This document shows, piece after piece, positions 9,237-18,245 of a stretch of DNA of 64,000 nt. Below the pieces are notes generated by a model, which was not told where the DNA came from, searched no databases, and was given only the letters and a program-made list of their open reading frames with translations. The stretch comes from Streptomyces asoensis. Its GTDB lineage: Bacteria; Actinomycetota; Actinomycetes; Streptomycetales; Streptomycetaceae. The stretch spans positions 6,014,001 to 6,078,000 of the forward strand of contig NZ_CP049838.1 in NCBI RefSeq assembly GCF_013085465.1, given 5' to 3'. Numbering within the stretch: position 1 is the stretch's first letter; every line of letters begins with the position of its first letter. The position numbers and the translations under genes are program-made.

Positions 9237-10226
9237 TCAGAGTTTGCGCAGGCTCAGCCGCTGCACCTTGTGGTCCTGGCCCTTGCGGACCACCAGGGTT
9301 GCCCGGCCCCGGGTGGGTGCGATGTTCTCCACCAGGTTGGGCTTGTTGATGGTGCGCCAGAGGGTGCGGGCGTAGTCGACGGCCTCGTCCTCGGAGACCT
9401 GGGTGTACTTCCTGAAGTACGAGTCCGGGTTCTGGAAGGCCGTATGACGGAGTTTCCGGAACCGGTTGAGGTACCAACGCTCGATGTCCTCGGCGCTCGC
9501 GTCGACGTACACGCTGAAGTCGAAGTAGTCGGCGAGGCCGACGCGGGTGCGGCCGTCCTTGCCGGGGAGGGCGGGCTGGAGGACGTTCAGGCCCTCGACG
9601 ATGAGGATGTCGGGGCGCCGGACGGTGAGCTTGCGGTCCGGGACGATGTCGTAGATCAGGTGGGAGTAGACGGGCGCGGTGACCTCGCCCTTGCCCGCCT
9701 TGATGTCGGCCACGAAGCGGGTCAGCGCACGGCGGTCGTAGGACTCGGGGAAGCCCTTGCGGGACATCAGGCCGCGGGCCTCCAGTTCCCTGGTGGGGAG
9801 CAGGAAGCCGTCCGTGGTGACCAGCTCCACGCGGGGGTGTTCCGGCCAGCGGGACAGCAGGGCCTGGAGGAGCCGGGCGACCGTCGACTTGCCGACCGCC
9901 ACCGAGCCCGCGACGCCTATCACGAACGGGGTGCCGGACTGGGAGCCCTGTTCGCCGAGGAAGGTGTTCAGGGCGCCGCGCAGGCCGTCGGTGGCGCCCA
10001 CGTAGAGGTTGAGGAGGCGCGACAGCGGGAGGTAGATGTCACGTACCTCGTCGAGGTCGATGACGTCACCGAGGCCGCGCAGCTTCTCGACCTCCTCGGC
10101 GGTCAGCGGCAGCGGAGTCTTCTCGCGCAGCGCGCTCCACTCGGATCGGGTGAGGTCGACGTAGGGAGTCGCCTCCGGCCTGTGCCGGTGGGCGCTCCGG
10201 GGCATCGGGGAGACCGGAGAGATCAC
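9237..10226 (-). CDS. coaA: Type I pantothenate kinase
   Basis: CoaA phosphorylates pantothenate, the first and regulated step of coenzyme A synthesis. The 329-aa protein has the P-loop [12 protein letters not shown] (about residues 103-114). It also has the family motifs [20 protein letters not shown] and [12 protein letters not shown]. It starts with GTG, and TAACAA lies 6 nt upstream, a leaderless arrangement. It is divergent from glmS and 16 bp upstream of the DUF389 gene on the same strand. Confidence 0.95.
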   Translation of the reverse strand: MISPVSPMPRSAHRHRPEATPYVDLTRSEWSALREKTPLPLTAEEVEKLRGLGDVIDLDEVRDIYLPLSRLLNLYVGATDGLRGALNTFLGEQGSQSGTPFVIGVAGSVAVGKSTVARLLQALLSRWPEHPRVELVTTDGFLLPTRELEARGLMSRKGFPESYDRRALTRFVADIKAGKGEVTAPVYSHLIYDIVPDRKLTVRRPDILIVEGLNVLQPALPGKDGRTRVGLADYFDFSVYVDASAEDIERWYLNRFRKLRHTAFQNPDSYFRKYTQVSEDEAVDYARTLWRTINKPNLVENIAPTRGRATLVVRKGQDHKVQRLSLRKL

Positions 10227-10367
10227 AGTCCATTGTTAACGGAGTTTGAACAGGATGGTGGGTGGGGTCCGTCACGCTCGCCCGAGGCGGCGTACAGCCG
10301 TGGGAATTTCCGAAATCGGGCACGCGGAGGCTCTTTCCGGGCGTGATTCGGTCGTAGGCTGCCGCGC

Positions 10368-12215
10368 ATGTGCGGAATCGTGGGATACGTGGGGTCTCAG
10401 TCGGCGCTAGAGGTCGTCATGGCCGGGCTGAGGCGGCTGGAGTACCGGGGCTACGACTCGGCGGGGGTCGCCGTCCTGGCGGACGGAGGGCTCGCCGCCG
10501 CGAGAAAGGCGGGCAAGCTCGTCAATCTGGAGAAGGAGCTCGCGGCCCGACCACTGCCGACCGGGACGACGGGCATCGGGCACACCCGGTGGGCCACACA
10601 CGGCGGGCCGACGGACGCCAACGCGCATCCGCATCTCGACAACGCCGGTCGGGTCGCCGTCGTGCACAACGGGATCATCGAGAACTTCGCCGCGCTGCGG
10701 GCCGAACTGGCCGAGCGGGGGCACGAGCTGCTCTCCGAGACCGACACCGAGGTCGTGGCCCATCTGCTCGCCGAGGAGTTCTCGGTGACGGCCGACCTCG
10801 CCGAGGCCATGCGGCTGGTGTGCCGGCGGCTGGAGGGGGCGTTCACGCTGGTCGCGGCGCATGCCGACGAGCCGGACGTGGTGGTCGGCGCGCGGCGGAA
10901 CTCGCCGCTCGTGGTGGGTGTCGGGGAGGGCGAGGCCTTTCTCGCCTCGGACGTCGCCGCGTTCATCGCGCACACCCGGTCGGCGATCGAGCTGGGGCAG
11001 GACCAGGTCGTCGAGCTGCGGCGGGACGGTGTCACGGTGACGGGCTTCGACGGGCGCCCGGCGGACGTGCGGTCGTACCACGTCGACTGGGACGCGTCGG
11101 CCGCGGAGAAGGGGGGCTACGACTACTTCATGCTCAAGGAGATCGCCGAGCAGCCCAAGGCCGTCGCCGACACCCTGCTCGGCCGCATCGACGCCTCCGG
11201 TGCGCTGACGCTCGACGAGGTGCGGATCCCGGCCGCCGAGCTGCGGGAGGTCGACAAGGTCGTCATCGTCGCGTGCGGTACGGCCTTCCACGCGGGCCTC
11301 ATCGCCAAGTACGCCATCGAGCACTGGACGCGGATCCCGTGCGAGGTGGAGCTGGCCAGCGAGTTCCGCTACCGGGACCCGATCCTCGACTCGCGGTCAC
11401 TGGTCATCGCCATCTCCCAGTCCGGGGAGACGATGGACACGCTCATGGCGCTGCGGCACGCGCGGGAGCAGGGGTCCAAGGTGCTGGCGATCTGCAACAC
11501 CAACGGGTCGACGATCCCCCGGGAGTCGGACGCGGTGCTGTACACGCATGCCGGGCCGGAGGTGGCCGTCGCCTCGACCAAGGCGTTCCTGACGCAGTTG
11601 GTGGCCTGCTATCTCGTCGCCCTGTATCTCGGCCAGGTGCGCGGCACCAAGTGGGGCGACGAGATCCGGGCTGTCATCCGGGACCTCGCGCAGATCTCCG
11701 GTGCGGTCGAGCGGGTGCTGGAGACCATGGGGCCGGTGCGGGAGCTGGCGCGGTCCCTCGCCGACAAGGACACCGTGCTGTTCCTCGGGCGGCACGTCGG
11801 GTATCCCGTCGCGCTGGAGGGCGCGCTGAAGCTGAAGGAGCTCGCCTACATGCACGCGGAGGGGTTCGCCGCGGGTGAGCTGAAGCATGGGCCGATCGCG
11901 CTCATCGAGGAGGATCTGCCGGTCGTCGTGGTGGTGCCCTCGCCTCGGGGGCGGTCCGTCCTGCACGACAAGATCGTGTCCAACATCCAGGAGATCCGGG
12001 CCCGGGGGGCGCGGACGATCGTGATCGCGGAGGAGGGGGACGAGACGGTGGTGCCGTACGCCGACCATCTCGTGCGGATCCCGGTCACGCCGGTGCTGCT
12101 GTCGCCGTTGGTCGCCACGGTTCCGTTGCAGGTGTTCGCGTGTGAGCTGGCGACGGCGCGGGGCAACGAGGTGGATCAGCCGCGGAATCTGGCGAAGTCG
12201 GTGACAGTGGAGTGA
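10368..12215 (+). CDS. glmS: Glutamine-fructose-6-phosphate aminotransferase (isomerizing)
   Basis: GlmS makes glucosamine-6-phosphate from fructose-6-phosphate and glutamine, feeding GlmM. The 615-aa protein has the nucleophile Cys2 (MCGIVGYVG). The glutaminase domain spans about residues 1-230 (HTRWATHGGP, NGIIENF), and two SIS sugar-isomerase domains follow (SQSGETMDTL, ACELATARGNEVDQPRNLAKSVTVE tail). TAGGCT ends 7 nt before the ATG with no ribosome-binding site, so the mRNA is probably leaderless. That leaves no room for a glmS ribozyme. A very strong bidirectional terminator follows. Confidence 0.97.
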   Translation: MCGIVGYVGSQSALEVVMAGLRRLEYRGYDSAGVAVLADGGLAAARKAGKLVNLEKELAARPLPTGTTGIGHTRWATHGGPTDANAHPHLDNAGRVAVVHNGIIENFAALRAELAERGHELLSETDTEVVAHLLAEEFSVTADLAEAMRLVCRRLEGAFTLVAAHADEPDVVVGARRNSPLVVGVGEGEAFLASDVAAFIAHTRSAIELGQDQVVELRRDGVTVTGFDGRPADVRSYHVDWDASAAEKGGYDYFMLKEIAEQPKAVADTLLGRIDASGALTLDEVRIPAAELREVDKVVIVACGTAFHAGLIAKYAIEHWTRIPCEVELASEFRYRDPILDSRSLVIAISQSGETMDTLMALRHAREQGSKVLAICNTNGSTIPRESDAVLYTHAGPEVAVASTKAFLTQLVACYLVALYLGQVRGTKWGDEIRAVIRDLAQISGAVERVLETMGPVRELARSLADKDTVLFLGRHVGYPVALEGALKLKELAYMHAEGFAAGELKHGPIALIEEDLPVVVVVPSPRGRSVLHDKIVSNIQEIRARGARTIVIAEEGDETVVPYADHLVRIPVTPVLLSPLVATVPLQVFACELATARGNEVDQPRNLAKSVTVE

Positions 12216-12281
12216 GAGGGGTTGTCGGCCAGGGCGCCTGAGGGGGAGTGGGTTCTGTGCGTGGGCGGGGTGCGGGTGCCT

Positions 12282-12312
12282 CGTGGCTGGTCGCGCAGTT
12301 CCCCGCGCCCCT
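12282..12312 (+). repeat. Dispersed intergenic repeat family A, copy 3
   Basis: Identical over 31 bp to copy 1 at 2342. Its last five bases form the beginning of the 25-bp hairpin that separates glmS from the M16 peptidase gene, the same element-then-hairpin layout as copy 1. Confidence 0.85.
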
Positions 12313-12360
12313 GGGGGATGGCCGGGACCGCCACAGGCGGTCCCGGCCATCCCCCAGGGG
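12308..12360. terminator. Perfect 25-bp stem, bidirectional terminator
   Basis: Arms 12308-12332 and 12336-12360 are exact reverse complements (opening cccctgggggatggccggg) around the loop aca. It lies between the converging ends of glmS and the M16 peptidase gene. Confidence 0.9.
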
Positions 12361-12367
12361 CGACCCG

Positions 12368-14122
12368 TCAGATTCGTCGGCGTTGCCTTCTTGCCGCGAA
12401 CACCTTCCAGGTCGCGAAGGCGAGGGGGAGTTCCAGGATCCAGATGCCTACCACCGCGTCCCACTCCGGGGCGGTGGCCGAGGCCTCGTCGGCGGTGATG
12501 ATCCCGCACAGCAGGCCCCACACCGCCGCGAGCAGGCCGACGAGCCAGAGCGCGATCGTCCAGCCCACGGTGGAGCGGCCGTTGCCGGAGGACCGCGGGC
12601 CGGAGGTCCGCTTGCGCGGCTGCGGGATGCGATCGGGCTCGCGGGCCGGCATCCGTACCGCCGCCTGTGCGGGCACGGCCGCGTCCAGCGCGGCGATGCG
12701 TTCCGGCGTCACCCCTCGGTACAGGGTGGGCTCCACGGTGACCGAGAAGCCGTCGTGTCCGGTCAGGGTGCGGGCGCCGTCGGGGCGGGTGGTCATCGCC
12801 GCGCAGGCGTCGTAGCGGACGGTGACCGGGCCCCTCGGGGTCAGCAGGCTCACCCCCTCGGCGCCGATGACCAGGGTGACCTCGTCGTCCTCCAGGGACT
12901 GGTGGCGGGTGCCGGTCAGGGCGGCCTGCGAGTGCTGCGGGGCGAGGGTGAGGCCCGCCCAGTCGAGGCCCCGGCCCGGTACCTGGAGGAGCGCGTTGTC
13001 CCATGTCTCCCGGGCGACCTCGCGCAGGTCGTCCGTCGTCACCGCGTTCAGCTCGGCCCGGTGCTGCTCGGGGGTGAGGATCCGGTGCCCGAGCAGCAGG
13101 CTCAGCGCGTACGAGGGGAGCGCGGCCGCCGCGAGGTCGGGGGTGTCGTACACCTTGAGGAGCTTGGTGCGGACGGAGTCCAGCTCGGACTGCTCGATGC
13201 GGCCCGCGCGCAGCCGCGCGAGGGTGTCGACGAAGCCGCCGACGACCGCGTCCTGCTTCTGCGGGAGGGAGTCCGCGTACGCGGTGAGGGTGGCGAAGTC
13301 GGCGTCGCGCTGGGCGTAGTCGGCCTCCGCGGAGTAGGAGTAGCCGCCCTCCTGACGCAGGTCCTGGAAGAGGGCCCGGCCGAGGACGTCCGCGAAGACG
13401 CTGGCCGCGGTGGAGCGGCGGAGCACCGAGGTGAGGACGACATGGCCGTCGTCGCCGCTGATGAACGCGGGGGTGGTGGGCAGTGCGCTGGTCGCGGCCG
13501 GGGCGGGGAAGCGGGTGCCCTGGGGGAGAGTGAGGTCCAAGCCGTCGGGGACCTGGTCGCTGGTGATCCACAGCACCGCGTTGTCCCTGGTGAAGCGGGT
13601 CTCGGCCCAGTGGCGCACCTGGTCCGGGGTCAGGCTCCAGGTGCCGAGCTCGTTGTAGCTGGACAGGCCGTAGCCCTGGGCGCCGTACCGCCACAGCGGC
13701 ATCTGGTGCTGGGGGCCGCCGGCGCGGCCGGCCGCCTCCGTGCGCAGGATCTCCTTCTCGGTCTCCAGCCGCTCCATCGGCAGGTCCCGCAGCCCCGCGC
13801 ACACGCTGTTGAGGTACTTGACGACCTCGTCCTCGCTGCCGGTGACGTGGAAGAGGGTGTACGCGTTCGCCGTCGCGCCGTTGTAGTGCAGGTCGGACAG
13901 GCCGAGGCGGTGCAGGGCGAGGTGTTCGACGAGGTGGGTGAGGCCGGCGGTGGCCAGGGTCTCGTCGGCGCGGCCCACCCGGAAGAAGAGACCGGCGGTG
14001 ATCTCGTTGCCGGAGGCGGGGGCGTACAGGGTGGGGATGTGCTGCGTGGTGGTGTGCGAGACGAGGCCGGCGAGCGCGGCGAGGTCGGCCCGGTCGTCGT
14101 GCTCGTGCAGGTCGGTGGTCAT
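12368..14122 (-). CDS. M16 (insulinase-like) metallopeptidase with C-terminal membrane helices
   Basis: The 584-aa protein carries the inverted zinc motif HxxEH (H63-LVE-H67). The downstream glutamate region ETEKEILRTEA suggests an active M16 peptidase. A second M16-like half follows (about residues 190-390, GGYSYSAEADYAQRD). The C-terminus has a basic Pro-rich linker and two hydrophobic helices (about 525-575), so the enzyme is probably anchored in the membrane. Its ATG overlaps the stop of the upstream DUF4034-like gene in an ATGA, implying translational coupling. Substrate unknown; the longer reading frame upstream is rejected because it runs antisense to the frame of the coupled gene. Confidence 0.85.
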   Translation of the reverse strand: MTTDLHEHDDRADLAALAGLVSHTTTQHIPTLYAPASGNEITAGLFFRVGRADETLATAGLTHLVEHLALHRLGLSDLHYNGATANAYTLFHVTGSEDEVVKYLNSVCAGLRDLPMERLETEKEILRTEAAGRAGGPQHQMPLWRYGAQGYGLSSYNELGTWSLTPDQVRHWAETRFTRDNAVLWITSDQVPDGLDLTLPQGTRFPAPAATSALPTTPAFISGDDGHVVLTSVLRRSTAASVFADVLGRALFQDLRQEGGYSYSAEADYAQRDADFATLTAYADSLPQKQDAVVGGFVDTLARLRAGRIEQSELDSVRTKLLKVYDTPDLAAAALPSYALSLLLGHRILTPEQHRAELNAVTTDDLREVARETWDNALLQVPGRGLDWAGLTLAPQHSQAALTGTRHQSLEDDEVTLVIGAEGVSLLTPRGPVTVRYDACAAMTTRPDGARTLTGHDGFSVTVEPTLYRGVTPERIAALDAAVPAQAAVRMPAREPDRIPQPRKRTSGPRSSGNGRSTVGWTIALWLVGLLAAVWGLLCGIITADEASATAPEWDAVVGIWILELPLAFATWKVFAARRQRRRI

Positions 14123-15108
14123 CGGTTGCCGCCTCCTCGGGATTCCAGCGCGGCCTTGCGGGACTTGAGGAACGAGGACTTCTTGTCGGGCACGTAGTGC
14201 CACGGGGACTCGGACGCGCGGTCGCCGAGGAAGGCGAAGTGCGGGGCCGCGTACTCCCAGTGGTTGCCGAGCGAGAAGGCGAACGCGAACGCGTTGTGCG
14301 CGCCGATCGAGTTCCAGTCGGGCCGGTGGGCCGGGTGCAGCACGGAGACCTGGGCGGCGTTGCGCAGGTCGTCGCGGACCGGCAGGCCCCGCATGTAGGC
14401 CGCGTCCTCGCCGCTGTCCAGGTCCAGCCAGCGCTCGATGTGCGCGAGGGCGACCAGGGCGCCGGAGTTCGAGCCGTCGGGGGCCGCGGTCGCGCATTCG
14501 CGGGCGAAGCCGTGCGCCGCCTCCCAGGAGCCGCTCCACTTCGGGCACAGCTGCTGGAGCAGCTGGACCTGCGCGCGGTAGTGGTGCGGATGGTGGGCGG
14601 AGAGACGGTCGTAGCGGCGGCGCGCCTCGGCCTGCCCCAGCTGGAGACCGCGCGCGGTCATCAGCCGGGCGGTCCAGGCGGGGGCGTACGAGGGGTGCTC
14701 GGCGCAGATCTCGATCAGCAGCTGCTCGGCCCTGCGCAGCCAGTCGTGGAACTGGGTGAACTGGTCCCGCGAGACGTCCTGGGCGCGGGCGCCGCTGCGG
14801 ATGTCCCAGCCGATGTAGACGTACCGCTCGGCGAGCAGCGTGCGCGGCAGCGGGTCGCCGGGCGATTCCGCGGCCGCCCGCTCCAGGAAGTTCTCCACGC
14901 CGGGGATGTCGGCGAGGAGACTGGAGGCGGAGGAGAGCTTGTCGACCGAGTCGAGGCCCGCGAAGTAGGCCCGCACGGTCGGCCAGTGCCCGGCCTGCGC
15001 GGCGGTGCGCATCGGGATCAGCTCGGGTGTGTTGTCGTACGGGTCGAAGGTCGGTCCCCAGGTGTTCGTGGGTCCGCCGCCGGCCATGCCGTTGGTGGTG
15101 CTGGTCAT
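14119..15108 (-). CDS. DUF4034-like protein, coupled to the M16 peptidase
   Basis: The 329-aa soluble protein is rich in Trp, His and Ala and reads like a helical-repeat (TPR-like) scaffold: LLAERYVYIGWDIRSGARAQ, FHDWLRRAEQLLIEIC, PAWTARLMTARGLQLGQAEA. It resembles the DUF4034 family. There is no signal peptide or membrane helix. The ATG at 15108 directly follows ggcggagga, which is closer than usual. The gene overlaps the downstream M16 gene by 4 nt, so the two products are probably made in fixed ratio and may work together. The function is unknown. Confidence 0.75.
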   Translation of the reverse strand: MTSTTNGMAGGGPTNTWGPTFDPYDNTPELIPMRTAAQAGHWPTVRAYFAGLDSVDKLSSASSLLADIPGVENFLERAAAESPGDPLPRTLLAERYVYIGWDIRSGARAQDVSRDQFTQFHDWLRRAEQLLIEICAEHPSYAPAWTARLMTARGLQLGQAEARRRYDRLSAHHPHHYRAQVQLLQQLCPKWSGSWEAAHGFARECATAAPDGSNSGALVALAHIERWLDLDSGEDAAYMRGLPVRDDLRNAAQVSVLHPAHRPDWNSIGAHNAFAFAFSLGNHWEYAAPHFAFLGDRASESPWHYVPDKKSSFLKSRKAALESRGGGNR

Positions 15109-15294
15109 TCCTCCGCCCCCTGGCGTAGCTGTCCGCGGCGCGCGGGCTGGCCCCCCAGGGCGCGCGGCGGGTTCCTCACCGAAGTGACCGGATGCCCGTC
15201 CGATGTGATGCGGCGTCATCCGGTGTGATCCGGCTTGATCAAGTCGCCGCAGGCTAGCAGCAGGCTGTGACAGTCCGGCCGTAGGGTGCTCGGC

Positions 15295-15666
15295 ATGAGC
15301 ATCATCGGGGTCGGTATCGACGTGGCCGAGATCGAGCGGTTCGCGGCGTCCATGGAACGGACGCCCGGGCTGGCCCAGCGGCTCTTCCTGGAGAGCGAGC
15401 TGTTGCTGCCGAGCGGGGAGCGGCGGGGTGCCGCCTCGCTGGCGGCCCGGTTCGCCGCGAAGGAGGCTCTCGCCAAGGCGCTGGGGGCGCCGCCCGGGCT
15501 GCTGTGGACGGACGCGGAGGTGTACGTCGAGGAGAGCGGGCGGCCTCGGCTGCGGGTGCAGGGGAGTGTCGCGGCGCGGGCGGCCGAACTGGGGGTGCAG
15601 AGCTGGCATGTGTCGTTGAGTCACGACGCGGGGGTCGCCTCGGCGGTGGTGGTGGCCGAAGGATGA
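15295..15666 (+). CDS. acpS: Holo-[acyl-carrier-protein] synthase
   Basis: AcpS transfers 4'-phosphopantetheine from coenzyme A to apo-ACP, activating fatty-acid and polyketide carriers. The 123-aa protein has the family motifs [13 protein letters not shown] (Asp for Mg binding) and [13 protein letters not shown], and ends with the WHVSLSHD segment. The start at 15295 is supported by TAGGGT ending 7 nt upstream (leaderless). It is followed by the NAD(P)HX repair gene. Confidence 0.96.
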   Translation: MSIIGVGIDVAEIERFAASMERTPGLAQRLFLESELLLPSGERRGAASLAARFAAKEALAKALGAPPGLLWTDAEVYVEESGRPRLRVQGSVAARAAELGVQSWHVSLSHDAGVASAVVVAEG

Positions 15667-15748
15667 GCGGCAGGGTGAGCCGCGGGGTGAGCCGCGGGGC
15701 GGGCTGACGGCGTGCGGTGGCGGGGGAGTCCGGGGGAGACTCGACCGT

Positions 15749-17188
15749 ATGCGTACTGCCTACCGCGTTGAGACCGTCCGTCGTGCCGAGCGGGAGCTGA
15801 TGGCCCGGGTTCCGGAAGGGGCCCTCATGCAGCGGGCCGCCGCCGGGCTCGCCGCCGCCTGCGCCGACCTGCTGGGGCGGGTGTACGGGCGGCGGGTCGT
15901 GCTGCTGGTCGGCAGCGGCGACAACGGGGGTGACGCCCTGTACGCCGGCGCCCGGCTCGCCCGGCGCGGGGCGGGGGTGACCGCGGTGCTGCTCGCGCCC
16001 GAGCGGACCCACGCCGGAGGGCTGGCGGCCCTGCGGCGGGCGGGCGGGCACACGGTCGCGCCGGCCGGCGCCGAAGCCGTCGTCCGGCGGGCCGACCTCG
16101 TGCTCGACGGCATCGTCGGGATCGGCGGGAAGGGCGGGCTGCGGCCGGACGCGGCCTCGCTGGCCGCGATCGTCGCCGAGGCCCGGGCCGCCGTCGTCGC
16201 CGTCGATCTGCCCAGCGGTGTCGACGCCGACACCGGTGAGGTGCACGGGAGCGCGATCCGCGCCGACCTCACCGTCACCTTCGGTACGCACAAGCCGGGG
16301 CTGCTCGTCGATCCGGCGCGGGAGTACGCCGGGTCGGTGCGGCTCGTCGACATCGGGCTCGGGGGCGAGCTGCCCGCCGAGCCCGAGCTGGCGGCCCTCC
16401 AGCACGCGGACGTGGCCGCCCTGCTGCCCGTGCCGGGCGGAGAGAGCGACAAGTACCGGAGGGGTGTCGTCGGGATCGCCGCCGGGTCCGCCCGGTATCC
16501 GGGGGCCGCCGTGCTGGCCGTCGCGGGGGCGCTGCGGGGCGGGGCGGGGGCCGTGCGGTACGTGGGGCCGGCCGGGGACGCGGTCGTCGCGCGGTTCCCC
16601 GAGACGCTCGTGTCCGACCAGGGGCCCCGGCAGGCCGGGCGGGTGCAGGCGTGGGTCGTCGGGCCGGGCGCCGGGGAAGACGCGCAGACGGTGGCGGAGG
16701 TGCTGGCCGCCGAGGTGCCGGTGCTGATCGACGCCGACGGGCTGCGGCTCGCGGACGCCGACGCGGTGCGGGGGCGGACCGCGCCGACGCTGATGACGCC
16801 GCACGCGGGGGAGGCGGCCGCGCTGTTGGGGGTGGCGCGGGAGGAGGTGGAGGGGGCCCGGCTGCGCTCCGCGCGGGAGCTGGCGGCCCGCTACCGGGCG
16901 ACCGTGCTGCTGAAGGGGTCGACGACGTTGGTCGCGGACGCGGGTGGTGCGGGGGTGGTGCGGGTGAACGCGACGGGGACGGCGTGGCTGGCCACGGCCG
17001 GGAGCGGGGATGTGCTGTCCGGGCTTGCGGGGTCGTTGCTGGCGGCGGGGCTGAGTGCGTTGGACGCGGGGAGTGTGGGGGCTTATCTGCATGGGCTGGC
17101 AGGGCGGTTCGCCGCGGACGGGGCGCCGGTGGGGGCGCATGATGTGGCTGCGGCGGTTGCGGGGGCCTGGCGGGATGTGCGGCGGTAG
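15749..17188 (+). CDS. nnr: Bifunctional NAD(P)HX epimerase/dehydratase
   Basis: The protein repairs hydrated NAD(P)H: the N-terminal YjeF_N domain epimerises NAD(P)HX and the C-terminal carbohydrate-kinase-like domain dehydrates the S form using ADP. The 479-aa product has LVGSGDNGGDALYAGARLA and VAVDLPSGVDADTGE in the first half. The second half has MTPHAGEAAALL, LLKGSTTLVAD and NATGTAWLATAGSGDVLSG. A GAGACT hexamer ends 7 nt before the ATG, again suggesting a leaderless transcript. Confidence 0.94.
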   Translation: MRTAYRVETVRRAERELMARVPEGALMQRAAAGLAAACADLLGRVYGRRVVLLVGSGDNGGDALYAGARLARRGAGVTAVLLAPERTHAGGLAALRRAGGHTVAPAGAEAVVRRADLVLDGIVGIGGKGGLRPDAASLAAIVAEARAAVVAVDLPSGVDADTGEVHGSAIRADLTVTFGTHKPGLLVDPAREYAGSVRLVDIGLGGELPAEPELAALQHADVAALLPVPGGESDKYRRGVVGIAAGSARYPGAAVLAVAGALRGGAGAVRYVGPAGDAVVARFPETLVSDQGPRQAGRVQAWVVGPGAGEDAQTVAEVLAAEVPVLIDADGLRLADADAVRGRTAPTLMTPHAGEAAALLGVAREEVEGARLRSARELAARYRATVLLKGSTTLVADAGGAGVVRVNATGTAWLATAGSGDVLSGLAGSLLAAGLSALDAGSVGAYLHGLAGRFAADGAPVGAHDVAAAVAGAWRDVRR

Positions 17189-17230
17189 GGGGCAGGGGTT
17201 TCTCGCCCCCGCCGCCCCTTCCCTTCCCCT

Positions 17231-17304
17231 CCCTGGGGGGCTGCGTCCCCACCCCCCTTTCGGCCCTGAACGGACCTCGTCCTCAAACGCCGGACGGGCT
17301 GGGA
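17231..17304 (-). repeat. Dispersed intergenic repeat family B, copy 1 (minus orientation)
   Basis: Read on the minus strand the element begins cagcccgtccggcgtttgag, continues gacgaggtccgttcagggcc, and ends near the ggggggctg tract. The second copy is at 41723-41795 on the plus strand. It fills the spacer between nnr and the L,D-transpeptidase gene. I recall this as a frequent Streptomyces intergenic sequence; its function is unknown. Confidence 0.8.
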
Positions 17305-17368
17305 ATCCCACCTCCGCTGAAAGGGTGAAGGCGCCGCGCGGCAGCGCTGCGTGCCATAGGTTGCGCGC

Positions 17369-18211
17369 TTGTCTGATCGGATGTTCAGCACACGAACCGT
17401 GGCCCTGCTGCTTGCCGGCGTCGCTCTGCTTCCCCTGGGGACCCCTGCTCGCGCCGCTCCTCCTCCGTCGCCCCCGTCCTGGGAGATCGACACGCCCGAC
17501 CAGGTGCTCGCGCCGCGGGTGTACACGCCCACCGGCGCCGAGGACGCCGTCGAGCCGCGGGACGCGGTGGAGGGGACCTACGCGCTCGTCGAGTACGTGC
17601 CGCTGGACGAGGTGATGACCCGGGTGGGCTGCACCAAGCTGGCCGGGCCGTATCAGCGGGCGGTCGAGCGGTGGCTGAAGCTGACGGTGGACGGGAAGCA
17701 GTCCGCCGCCGACTGCAAGGCGATCCGGGCGTTCCAGCGGCAGCAGAAGATCGAGCCCGCGATCGGGTTCGCCGGGCCCGTCACCTGGGCGCGGATGCAG
17801 CTCATCGCCGCGAAGAAGAATCCCAACGCCCGGAAGAAGTGTCCGGTGCGGACCCACCGGGTCGCCTGCGTCGATCTCGACCGGCAGCTGACCTGGGTGC
17901 AGAAGGGGACGAAGGTCGTCTTCGGACCCGTGTCGATGCGCAGCGGGCGGGTCGTGCACCCGACCCGCAAGGGGTGGCACACCATTTACTGGCGGCACAA
18001 GAACCATGTCTCCACGCTCTACAACGCCCCCATGCCCTATGCGCAGTTCTTCGACGGCGGCCAGGCCTTCCACGCCGTCTACGGCAGCATCCACACCACC
18101 ATCGGCTCCATGGGCTGCGTCAATCTCACGGTCGGTGACGCGCGTCGGCTGTGGGGTGTGCTGAAGAAGGGCGACCGGGTCTACGTGTGGGGGCACCGGC
18201 CCGGTACCTAG
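17369..18211 (+). CDS. Secreted L,D-transpeptidase with N-terminal peptidoglycan-binding region
   Basis: The 280-aa protein has a signal peptide (about residues 1-30, ending PARA). A peptidoglycan-binding-like helical region follows (about 80-145), then a YkuD catalytic domain (about 155-275). The active-site segment reads GSIHTTIGSMGCVNL: the catalytic Cys is present, but the usual SHGC His is Met. It would make 3-3 cross-links in the wall. TAGGTT ends 6 nt before the TTG at 17369, so a leaderless TTG start fits; ATG 17381 is the alternative. The start region shares a 22-nt near-identical segment with the glmM leader. Confidence 0.85.
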   Translation: MSDRMFSTRTVALLLAGVALLPLGTPARAAPPPSPPSWEIDTPDQVLAPRVYTPTGAEDAVEPRDAVEGTYALVEYVPLDEVMTRVGCTKLAGPYQRAVERWLKLTVDGKQSAADCKAIRAFQRQQKIEPAIGFAGPVTWARMQLIAAKKNPNARKKCPVRTHRVACVDLDRQLTWVQKGTKVVFGPVSMRSGRVVHPTRKGWHTIYWRHKNHVSTLYNAPMPYAQFFDGGQAFHAVYGSIHTTIGSMGCVNLTVGDARRLWGVLKKGDRVYVWGHRPGT

Positions 18212-18245
18212 GGGGCTGTCCAGGCCCTCTGAGACACTGGGCGCG

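Noticed and set aside
10227..10367. A possible glmS ribozyme or riboswitch before glmS
   Set aside because: A -10 box 7 nt before the ATG implies a leaderless transcript, leaving no space for a leader RNA.
15667..15748. Short gtgagccgcgg direct repeats after acpS as a regulatory array
   Set aside because: Only two to three short units at the GC-rich gene end; too little to call a feature.
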